A DNA stretch of 64,000 bases. Source: Theristus sp. LFF4_11 (Eukaryota > Nematoda > Chromadorea > Monhysterida > Xyalidae). The DNA lies in the NCBI GenBank assembly GCA_030248135.1, contig JASANC010004629.1:25995-89994 (forward strand), in the 5' to 3' direction. The position numbers and the translations under genes are program-made. This document shows positions 10,179 through 22,000 of the stretch, in pieces. A model generated the notes under the pieces. It was not told the origin of the DNA. It made no database searches and saw only the letters and a list, made by a program, of their open reading frames with translations. Numbering within the stretch: the stretch's first letter is position 1; every line of letters begins with the position of its first letter.

Positions 10179-13004
10179 ATGATCGCGCACCGGCTGGTTG
10201 CCGTTGGCCTACTTTTCACTGTGACGACGCTGAGCGTGCGTGTGATCGCTGCGGCCGCCACGAACGACGACGACGACGTTCTCTCATCATCCGCCCTAGG
10301 AAAGGATTTCCTCGTGCCGCCCGACATGAATCTGGCAGCCATGTCCGGCACGGAGATCGTGGCGACCGCCACTTGCGGCGTGACCGACGACGGACGGCCG
10401 GTGAAGGATCTGTACTGCTCGTTGGGAGGTACGGACGTACGGGCATGCATGAGTGGTGGACAGTGTGATCTCCAAGTCAAACGGTCAATTTTTTTCACCA
10501 CATTTTATGTGCGAGTTTACCTTATCTGGTGAAGCAACAGTTGGCTTGGCGGTGTTCTGAAAAGTTACAATGCAACAAAGCCAAAAGTAATGTACACCCC
10601 GATGCAGCTGTTTGAATATCGTGACGTTAGTACGGACGATGCGATGCATAACAATTGCTATTCATCTTTATTGTATTCATTGTTGTGTATCTTTTCATGT
10701 TTTCGCTAGTGGTCTTGTATATCGATATTTTGAAATTAAAAAAAACACTCAAAACCGACCGACCAGTGTCGCCAATTCCACGCAGGCGCCAATCAATACT
10801 ATCCGTACGGTCAGCACGATCCGAAACCGCCGAGGCAGCAGTCGGACGCAGCGGCCGACGGCGACGAGCGGTTCGGTGAACTCCGGGTGTCCGGCAATTC
10901 CATCCACTCGGGGCACGGGCACACGTTGCAGGTGCGCGCGAGCGGGACGCTTGAAATCCGAGTTTTTTTGGGAAGTTTTCAGGAGTTGAGAGGTGAAATT
11001 GTGATATAAGGCATCTCTTGACGCTGTTTTTTCGCATTCCAGAAAAACCCGGCAGAGTCATTTCGCAGTCAGAGTTGCTGTTGCTCGGCGTTTTGCTCAA
11101 ATGCTCAGTCATGAATTAGCGCGCGACTGTCGTTCCGAAAATCGTGCTCTCAAACACGTTCAGATTACGACGCTTTTGCTCGTAACATAGCCCATGTCCG
11201 CATCGTATCTCTCGTTCGTTCCATGCGAAACTCACCATTCCGAAAATGCGGCGTGAATTCCGTTTCCAGAAAGGACACAACTGCGCGTACTGCGACGGCG
11301 CCGAGGCGCACCCGGCCAGTCACATGGGCGACGGCCTATCCACCTGGTGGCAGAGTCCGCCGCTGTCGCGCGGCTCGCACTACAACGCCGTGAACATCAC
11401 GTTCAACTTCAAGCAGGTTCGGCTCTTTTTTTTTGTTTTTTTGATTGTCTACTGTTTTTTTTTACTACTGTCCGATTTTTTGTCATGTTGTCCATTTTTA
11501 CGGAAAACAGCTGAAAATTCGTTTTTTTTGACAATACAAAAAACAACTTGGTGGCATATCGCATAACACGTGCGACATCACGTTGGGATGGAACGCAATG
11601 GTCTGTCGTTGTTTCAAGCGTGAATCAATGATGCGCTCAGTATAGCTATGCGATTGTGATGATCAGCTGTCGCTAACACAACGTTGTTTGTTGGCGATAT
11701 TTTTCTCCGAATACAGCCAGCAATCAAGCAAAACAAAAGCAAACCGAAAGCGTTTTGTATAAAAAGTCGTAATTCCTCCAAAAACTCACCAGGAATTCCA
11801 CGTCGCGTACGTCTGGATCCAAATGGCAAACAGTCCTCGGCCGGCCACTTGGGTGCTGGAGCGATCGACCGACAACGGCACCACCTGGCAGCCGTGGCAG
11901 TATTTTGCCGGTAACAAAACACTCGTTGACAACACTCGTAGTGTAACATCGTAACAACAGCAACACTCGTAGTGTAACATCGTAACAACAGCAACACTGG
12001 TAGTGTAACATCGTAACAACAGCAACACTCGCAGTGCAACATCGTAGCAACAGCAACACTCGTAGTGTAACATCGTAACAACAGCAACACTCGTAGTGTA
12101 ACATCGTAACAACAGCAACACTCGTAGTGTAACATCGTAACAACAGCAACACTCGTAGTGTAACATCGTAACAACAGCAATATTCGTAGTGTAACATCGT
12201 AACAACAGCAATATTCGTAGTGTAACATCGTAACAACAGCAACATTCGTTAAATTTGCCGCTGACAAAACCTGGAACTCCGGGCACTTTCGTTCGAAGTC
12301 GTTTGTATGTCTATTCATGCTCCATTCATGAACACACAACACATACACGCAGTGTGAACGTCGTGTTCCGGGGTGCCCTGTGTGTTTGTTTGTGACCACT
12401 TAACGGAGGCAACAACATTTCTTTGAGCTTGTTGATTTTGGCATCTGCGACGTCATGCATTCTACTGCTTTGCAGAGTCCAATCCCGAGTGCGAAATGTA
12501 CTTTGGAAAGCATAGTTTGAGTCCGATCTTGGACGATGACAGCGTGATCTGCGAGCAAAAATTCTCGAAAATTGTGCCCATTGAAAATGGCGAGGTAACG
12601 TTTTTTATATAAAGTTTTGCTGAAAGTAGAGATTGTGCAAGGAGTACATTGGAGTTTTCGCGCAAACGACTGACACTCATTGGATTGTCCTGCGTACTCA
12701 TGTAGAGAGAGACGGTAAAAATAATGGAAAGATACTTTTTTTTAAGAAAACCAACTCGTTTCTTTACCGCTGAAACCGCCATTTCTGTTTTTTTTATATT
12801 TCTACTGAAACTACTCGTGTATTTTGTTTTTGTCAGATTTTCGTGCCGCTCATGTTGAATCGGCCGAGTCGCTTCAATTTCACGCACAGCGACGTGCTGC
12901 AGCGGTTCACGCGCGCCACGAACGTGCGCCTGCGGCTGCTGAAGACGAAAAGCTTGCGCGGCGACCAGATGGGCTACCGCGACGACCCGACCGTCACGAG
13001 ACGG
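10179..13004 (+). CDS. epi-1: Laminin exons 1-6: signal peptide and LN domain
   Basis: Exons 10179-10428, 10786-10931, 11270-11416, 11793-11910, 12476-12594, 12837-13004. The signal peptide is [19 protein letters not shown] plus an Ala-rich end. LN landmarks follow in family order: [94 protein letters not shown] and [11 protein letters not shown] is the polymerisation domain at the tip of the short arm. The stretch encoded by exon 2 (about 10788-10890, [20 protein letters not shown]) is a hydrophilic insert longer than in most alpha chains. Confidence 0.92.
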
Positions 13005-16000
13005 GTGCGTTTTTGGGCGGCGCGGCGACGGGCGCGCGCTGCGTTTCGTTGTTGTTGGCGCTTTTGTGTTTTTGGGCAGAAAGGCGACGCCGGTCTGGTG
13101 AATGCGGTGCTGCTGTGGTCAGTTCTATATAAAGTGAATAGTGCTTGAAAAGTGAATAGTTCTACTCCAGGGTGTTCCAAAATTTAGCCCTTGACAAATT
13201 CCGGTTGAATACTTGAACCACAAGTTCATCTTTGACCGAAGTTTCCCATTGATTGGATTGATATTTCTAATTTTCAACGCAAAACTGTTTGTCTTTGAAG
13301 CTGATGTCTCGATTATTTTTGCAAAATTTCTCAAAGACTAACTTTTGGAACACCCTGGAGTAAAAATGTTCACTTTTCAAACACTATTCACTTTTATAGA
13401 ACTGACCACTGGCATGTGCAGCTGAATGTGGCGCAGTGCCGCATCAAGCAAGCATGACGCTGATTTCCGTTCCGACATCGGCGAAACGAAACGAAACGAC
13501 AGTAGACACAGTCCATCTGGAAAATATAGGCAACATGACGCGAACATGACGTGATGACCAAACCAATCAGCGCCGAGAACACCTCATGATCAACCAATCA
13601 GCGCTGAGAGTTGCTATGACCAACCAATCAGCTAGTTGCATATATCAGCGAGATTGACTGTAGATACAGTGGCGGGCGAAAGTTTGAAAACCCGCATGCG
13701 CGCTTGTGTGTGAGGTGGTTTATGCGCGCTTTCTGGTATATTGTGCGTCTCTCTCCGCAACACATGCTGGCTTTGTTTTTATGAACACAACAACTGCTTG
13801 TTTCAAAAATCAAACATATTTGCTTATGTGTATAGTAATAACGCAAAAATGCGCGATGTGCAGCGCACGCAGGGTGTTTCCAAACTTTTGGCCGCCAATG
13901 TAGGTAAATAATTAGAGGGAAGAGGTGGGGCAAGTCTACCTTGGTCACCCAATCAGCACGTTTAAATCCAACCAATCACCAGTCAACTGGGCGTGTATAT
14001 TCATTCATTCTTTCACAGTATTTCTACGCCATCAAAGAGGTCTACATGGGTGGCCGATGTTTGTGCAACGGGCACGCGCCAACCTGCGACACATTGGACT
14101 CGAGTTCGCATGTATTGTCGTGTCGTTGCGAGCACAACACCATGGGAGACAGGTGCGCTGCAGATTGATTCGGAATACGGTAGATACGGTGGTCATTAGG
14201 TCTCGACACGATCTTAGCACTGCAGATAGACAGGTGCGCTGCGAATTGATACCGAATACGGTAGATACGGTAGTCATTAGGTCTCGGCACGATCTTAGCA
14301 CTGCAGGTAGACAGGCGCGCTGCGAATTGATACCGAATACGGTAGATACCGTAGTCAGTAGGTCTCGACACGCTCTTACTGCAGATAGACAGGTGCGCTG
14401 CGAATTGATACCGAATACGGTAGATACCGTAGTCAGTAGGTCTCGACACGATCTTAGTACTGCAGGTAGACAGGTGCGCTGCGAATTGATACCGAATACG
14501 GTAGATACCGTAGTCAGTAGGTCTCGACACGCTCTTACTGCAGATAGACAGGTGCGCTGCGAATTGATACCGAATACGGTAGATACCGTAGTCAGTAGGT
14601 CTCGACACGCTCTTACTGCAGATAGACAGGTGCGCTGCAGATTGATACCGAATACGGTAGATACCGTAGTCAGTAGGTCTCGACACGCTCTTACTGCAGA
14701 TGTCCTTTTCGCCTAATCGTCATGAAAGATTTTGCAATTGTCAACAACAAATTTTGTTATGTTGTTAGTCATTTTCTTCGTTACGCTCCGCTTTGTAATC
14801 ATTCTTGACGACAGCACGATGGGTTGAATGAAAGGAAATGAAACAGAATTGTAAGATCATCAGTTGGGAATTGATTGAATAAAAAAGAAAAAAATGTCAA
14901 TCTGATTAAACAGTGAACTTTTGGTAGTGAAAAAGGTTTTCTCTTAAAAAACCTGAAAAAACCGAAATCTGTATTTTCGCAGATGCGAGCAATGCAAGCC
15001 CGGCTACGATCAGAAGCAGTGGCGGCCGGCGCGCAAGGGCGATCCGTTTCGTTGTGAACGTCAGTGGGTTTTTTTCCAAAACTGGTTCTGCACCTGCGTT
15101 CAGTTTTTTTCTCGATGTTTTGGGATTAGTTTTTCAATGATGGGGCACGATAGGATGTCCATAGATTAAGATGGAATCAATCTGAACCGGGTGGAATTGT
15201 TCAACTGTGAGAGGCAGGTAATTTTTTTACAACCATATACCAATATGGGTACTCGAACATGTCATATTTTTTCGCGGTTTTACAATTGATTTACAATGTT
15301 ATTGCATGGAGAAATGTCTGTCATGATTTCTTGAGCCTGTGTGATTCGCGCGCACCAACCCCTGACACATTATTGTATACCCATATTGTACCATTTTTTA
15401 CAGAATTTCACTTTTTTCGTTTTGTTTTTCTCAGCCTGCAACTGTTTCGGCCATTCGGAGGACTGTAGATATGACCCGGAAATGGAGGGCAAATCGATGG
15501 ATAGCCACGGTAATTTCGAGGGCGGCGGCGTGTGCACCAACTGCAGAGTGAGTTTTTTTATATATTTCTTTATTTTATTTTAATATATTTGAAGCACCCA
15601 CCCACCACCCCCCACCCCCCCCCGCCCCCCACTACCGAACCCCGAAGATACCAAACTCTTGGGTTTTTTGGGGAACGGACGACTCACCATTCCGTGGACC
15701 CGGTTAATACCCGTGCCCGCCACGTGACGGGGACATTTTTCGATAAATTTTACAGTAAAGTCTTGCATATCTTATAAGTGGGAGGGAGGTCTTATTTAGC
15801 GAAGATCAGGAAGTCCGGGCCTTATAGACGAGGTGGGATTTCTATCAAGTCAAAATTTTGAATTTTTTGGTTTCCCGCCGTGTGACACTCCGCCCACTTT
15901 TGGGTGGGGGTCTTATAAGTGGGAGGAACCTCATATGCAAGACTTTACGGTGTATTTCTTTGTGCTTGCTTCTTTCGGTAATTTGACCAAAGTTCAACTT

Positions 16001-19000
16001 CATAGGAATATCAAAAATTCTTGAACAAAACTGTTCAGAAGTTTTCCCTAGAAGTTCACACATTTGTCTTCCTCTGCACGCTGTCCTACCCGACAAAAAC
16101 TGGACAAACAAAGTGAATTACCAAAAAATTCAGTTGTTCGTTCAAGTTCAATTGCGTTGACAGTTTCCTTGGTCACGCTTTCTCAGGACAACACTGAGGG
16201 CATCAACTGTAACGAGTGCAAGTTCGGCTATTATCGACCGGTAGGACGTGCGCTGGATGCGCTGGATGTTTGCGAGCGTTAGTGCTGTCGCATTTTTTTT
16301 TTTGTTTTCGCTGAGCCGACGCGCACTTTTGTCCTAAATTGTGCCTACATGGAAAGTAGTTTTGCAAAAATGAGAAATTGCAAGTAGTTTTTCAGTCAAA
16401 GACGGGACGGAACAAAAGAAACCAGCTTTTCTGGTGTTTGCAATTGGTTGATTTGATTGACAGTGGCATTGTTTCCAGCATTGTTTGCGCCTTTATTAGT
16501 ACAGTAAGGCCGATTTTACAGTACAGTACAGTACAGTACACTGAGTCGTGTTTTTTCAGCCATGCCAGATATTTCGCAATCATGAAATTTTGCGTGAAGT
16601 ATCAAAGTGTCGTAAGCATTTGTTGACCATTCGAGTTGGCTCTTGTCTGTGCGTTCGGGCGATCGAGCCCCGCCATGGGGTGTATATAGGCTAAATGACA
16701 GAGAACACTCGATGGGCACCCCACTCGACGGCGTTCTGTATACGCGTTTCCCGGTTAGCCGTGTGGCTAAACACATCGCCTAAAATCCCGCAGAACAACA
16801 ACAACGACAACAATTCGTTGTTGTTGTTTTTCATTCATATTTTTTCAGCGGTGGTTTTGTTTGCTCTCCAGAATGCAGCTGCACCGACGACTGGCATTCG
16901 GGCGATTGCGCCGATTCGACGGGCGCCTGCTACTGCAACGAACGATTCGTCGGCGAACCGGGCAACTGCACCGACTGCGCGCACGGCTATCATTCGTATC
17001 CGAGCTGTGCGCCGTGCGACTGCTACGTGAATGGCACTGAAGGCGACGTGTGCATGGTCGGTGCTGCTTGCTTTCGGATTGCGCAATACTGTTGACGGTG
17101 AATGGGTGCTTGCTTGCTTGCTGAGTGAAGTGCAGCGTCGGTGCTGCTTGCTTTCGGATTGCGCAATACTGTTGATGGTGAATGGGTGCTTGCTTGCCTG
17201 CTGAGTGACGTGCAGCGTCGGTGCTGCTTGCTTTCGGATTGCGCAATACTGTTGATGGTGAATGGGTGCTTGCTTGCGTGCTGAGCGAGGTGCAGCGTCG
17301 GTGCTGCTTGCTTTCGGATTGCAGAAAACTGCTGATGGTGAATGGGTGCTTGCTTGCGTGCTGAGCGAGGTGCAGCGTCGGTGCTGCTTGCTTTCGGATT
17401 GCAGAAAACTGCTGATGGTGAATGGGTGCTTGCTTGCCTGCTGAGTGAAGTGCAGCGTCGGTGCTGCTTGCTTTCGGATGGGTAATAATACTATTGATGG
17501 TGAATGCTCGCTGGTATGGTAAGTGGAGCGCACGGCCAATGTGCAACTTACCGTATTACCTCTATTAAACCCCCCCCCCCAAAATTAAACCCCCCCCCAA
17601 AAAATAAACCCCCACCCCCTCGACAAGTTTCCAAATAATCCCCCCCCCCAAAAAATAAACCCCCATGTGGGTTTATTAGAAACCTGTTTGAAACACATAC
17701 CTAGCGAATTCAGTGGCTGAATGCAGTGACATTGGTGAAATTGTGCTACCAAAGGCCCCAAAGGGATGAGTTAGTGGTAATTTCATTACAAAAGGCTGTT
17801 ACAAAAGGAAATCTCTGTGAAAAGTAGAAGTTTCTGCGACTTCCTTCCTGCCATGGAAAGTATTTTTGCCATTTTGCTCACCCCTAAAAATGGTTTCCAA
17901 ATAACCCCCCCCCCCAAAAAAATAATCCCCCCCCCAAAAATAAACCCCCACCCCCAGAAGTCGCTGAAGAAATAAACCCCCATGGGGGTTTATTAGAGGT
18001 AATACGGTAGTTTTGCGAATGCTCTTAAGTCGCTGCATTTCAGTGCGACTCGCAGATTGGTCGCGAAATATTTTTTCTCTGAACACAGAACACAGTTTGA
18101 TGCACATGCTGCATTGTCAGTAACAAACGAACTGTAATATATCATGTCGATGTATGTGCTGGTGTGTTTGTTTGTGCCTGAGTGAAAACCTGTCCGTGGA
18201 TGTGTGTGGCGCCATAATTCATTTCGAGGTTGTCTTGCTTATACTGCAGTCCACAGTTCAAAACCAGAGGCTTCAAAAGTTTGGTCAAAACTGAGACAAT
18301 GTTATTTCATTGACACCAACGAACGAAAACTGAAACAACGTTTTTTTCAGCCAATTGACGAACAGTGTCCGTGTCTATCCAACTTTGGCGGCGTCTTCTG
18401 CGATGACTGCGCTGCCGGCTACACGAACGTTTCAGCCGGTTGTATCGGTACGTGAAACGTTTCGAAATTTCTACCCGTATTGCGAAATGTTTTGATTGCG
18501 TTTTTATTATTGCGAAACGTGCATCAACGCAATTTTCAGTTGATCTCTTGACTCAACATTTCGGTTAACTATTGGCACTAGGAACAGATAACAGCATATC
18601 ATTCTGTTGTTGCCTATGGGAACAAAAAGACAAACGATACAAGTAGGTGCGTGTATGGCTGTCATAATTTTGGAAAATAATACAGGTAGAGTTGGTAAAA
18701 AACCGGTTTTTTATATTTCCAGGAAAAAAAACCGGTTTCTTTTCCGTTTTAAAACCGTTTTAAAACCATAAAAAACCGAATGCTTCCCAGCTCCTAAACT
18801 TTTCAGAACTTGGCATCTTGAACTCAAAATAGGAAATACATCAAAATTAGTAATTTTGAGCAGCGTAAAATGCTGTTTTCGGGCATACAACCGACCCAAT
18901 ATGCTATTTTTGCCACCAAATGCTACCCAATTTTTTGTTTCAAATCAAATTAATTTCGCTTTTATTGGCTTCCAAAGCAGCACGTTCAATAAATTGAAAA

Positions 19001-22000
19001 CAAAGACTGGGCAGTGACCGTGTAGATGTGGGGAGCGGGGAGGGACGGTTGCAAGGAGACCGGATAGCTGACCCCGATTAGGGGGCGAGATTTGCAGAAC
19101 TGCAAAGTGAAACCGGTGGCGGATTGCGTTTGAAAAATAACATTTCATCAGTTACCCTTTGCAAATCGACAACATCGTCAGTTACCTAGTCTGCATATGC
19201 ACTTAGTTTAGCAGTCACCTTGTCTTCATCGTATTTCACTTGACCCTTGCCACAAAAGCTTCTGCAAAATGATGCTTCACCAGTTCAGTTTGACAGTTCA
19301 CTGCACCGTTTTTTCAAAAATATAATTTTACATTTTATCAATCAAACGAAGAGTTGTGATTTTTGACCACGAAGTTTGAAAATTTTTAAAGTAAAAAACC
19401 GGTTCTTTATTTTTTCAAGAAAAAAACTGGGAAAAAAACCGGTTTTAAAACGGAATACAAACCGGTTTTTTTTCCTGTGCCAACCCTAAATACAGGGCCT
19501 GCGAAACGTTGAATTGCATTGATAGGAACGAATGTATCGGGTTTGGTTGAAAGCAAACACCCCGTCTGTGGCTAATTGTTGTCTTGCCACTCATATCCCG
19601 TTTTTTCTTCGTTCGCGTGCCCAATGTTCTGCGAAAAAAGTGACATTTTTAAACAGAACTATTTTGTCCAACTGCAAAGCAACGCCAACAACATCTGCAT
19701 TACAGCCATTCCGCACAGGCCGAAAATTTCGAAATTCTGACTTTTCTAGAATGCGAATGCGACGAGACGGGCGCGAAGCACAGCAGGTGTAACACGACGA
19801 CGAGCCAGTGCGTTTGCGAGAGCAACTTTGCCGGATTATCCTGTGATCGGTGCGCGCTCGGGTATTACGACTATCCGAAATGTGATGGTTAGTTTTGAAA
19901 TGATGTTGCTGTTTCACAACACCATACGCTGATTGGCTGGCTGCGACGGGCAGGGTCAATTATTCTGGTCGCGATTGGTTGCATTGGTCCGGTCGAAGAG
20001 GGAATGGTTGGTGGTCGGTCCACAGACCAGACACTCTGAATCAAAATTTAAAAATTTAAAAATATTTAAATTTAAATTTAAAAATTTGAAAATTATTTAA
20101 AGAATTAGACACATTCAAAAAAATATCGTTCACCCCTTGAACAGTGCCAGCAGTAAAACACACCGTTCCTTTCAGACTGTTGAAACCCCGCTCTTTCATG
20201 GCTCTCTTACCGGATCTAGCCAACTGCCATTTGCTGTCACCGCTCGTGGCCTGGGTGCTAGCGCGTTTGTCTGTGCGTTTTCGGGGGATCGAGCCCCGCC
20301 GAAGGGCACGTTAATGACAAATAAAAAACTCTCGGAAGGCGCCCCACTCGACGGCCTTTGGCGCTAAAAAAGCATCGCCTGAGATCACCGTTCGTTCGTA
20401 CGTACCTTGGGCGCATGAGTGTGTGTGTGTTCTAGTTTGCGACTGCGACCGCGCCGGCACCGACCCGTCCGTATGCGACCAGACGACGGGCGAATGTTTG
20501 TGCAAAGCCGGCTTTGCTGGTGAGCGCTGCGACAAGTGCAATGCGACCTTCCACGGGTATCCGGACTGCAAAGGTGCAACGTGGTTTTCAGTGATTGGAG
20601 TGAGATTGATTTTCTTTCGTGAAACGGCGGGAAAACTGCATGAGTAGCATCTATAACACGGATACCAGTCCGGCAACAATTGATTGATACGCCGCTGGTG
20701 GTGTTGTAGTTGTTTGGTTGTGCTATGGATGGCATGTTGGTGGTGCACCTCAGGTTACCCGGTGACGAGCTCCGAGAAATTGAGTGTTTTAGCGCAGACC
20801 GCCGCAATGCGGACGCCAGAGAGAGAGCACACCCTATCTGGATTCCAATGACCTTAGGCGCGTTTAGCAATTAGTTTTTTGTGCGTACGCACGGACACGA
20901 CACGTAAAAAATGGCCACGCGATTTAGAAATCGTGTCGTGTGTGCTATCTTAATGCATTACAGACACGATTTGTTTGCGCACGGGATTTAGAACGACGTT
21001 TGTGCGTACGGACGAAAAACTAAATGGTGTTTCCGCCTTAACTGTCGGTGTGCAAGCACAGGTATCTGATACTCATTGCTTCCGACGGAGGCGCTCACTG
21101 CCCCCATATCATTCCAAAATGTGCGATTTGCTGATTGCTTGGTTGGTTGGCAACATTATTATTGCCAGTAATTTTGTCCTGCAAGAAAAAAAGTAAATTG
21201 GTATTGTTTTCATAAAAAAAACCGATTTCAGCGTGCGAATGTGACGCGACCGGCTCGGAGACGCCCGAATGCGATCAGCTTAGCGGTGTGTGCGCGTGTC
21301 TGGCGAATTTCACGTCGCGAACGTGCGACCAGTGCAGCGTCGGTTATTACGCGTATCCGCACTGTCATCGTGAGACTATGCGCATTTTGATTGTTTTAAA
21401 ATTTGATTTCTCATTTTTGACGGTTTTTTGGTTTCCGGTTTTTTTGGTGTTGTTCTCGGCGGTTAGTGTGTTTTTCAATTTCAACACATCTTGCGGTGCT
21501 TGTATGCGATGATCGGAGTTTTTGCCCGAAATTTCCGGGTATGGTGAGGCAATCAACCACGGGTGCCTTGTCGACTTCTGTGTTGTTGTGTTACTTTGCC
21601 TTTGTGGCAGAGTGTATCATCAAGAACGTTTTATCTGAACCTATTTCTAGATAAGACAAACAAAATCACTCCTAAAATCCACAAAAAAATTTAAAATTTT
21701 GCAAAAAACCACTGATTTTGCTCTGTTTTTCATGCAGCGTGCGATTGTTTCCCGTCCGGCAGCAACGGTGTTACGTGCGACAACGCCGGTCAATGCTACT
21801 GCCGCGAGAACTTTCACGCGCAAAAGTGCGACCAGTGCTTGCCGAATCGATACAATTTTCCGCTCTGCGAAGGTGCGGGAATTGTTCTCCTTTTTTGTTT
21901 TCTGTTTTCGACCGAAGTATTCTGGACAACTGAGTGACTGAATGGTTTTTTTGTTGTTGTTGTTCATGCTGGACAGCTCTAGCACGTCAACAACATGAGA

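Noticed and set aside
11614..12399. Long overlapping minus-strand open frames rich in Cys, Leu and Val
   Set aside because: They are translations of the 31-bp minisatellite; a period of 31 keeps every frame open.
12830..13000. CRISPR-like or bacterial operon signals
   Set aside because: The window is clearly eukaryotic with spliced genes; the regularly spaced repeats are tandem arrays without unique spacers.
13925..14716. 263-codon plus-strand and 214-codon minus-strand frames with repeated peptides
   Set aside because: They are read through the approximately 80-bp minisatellite after exon 7 and overlap the true laminin exon in another frame.
16835..17546. Minus-strand frames of about 233 codons with repeated ASKHPFT-like peptides
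   Set aside because: Product of the 80-bp minisatellite plus the antisense of exon 11.
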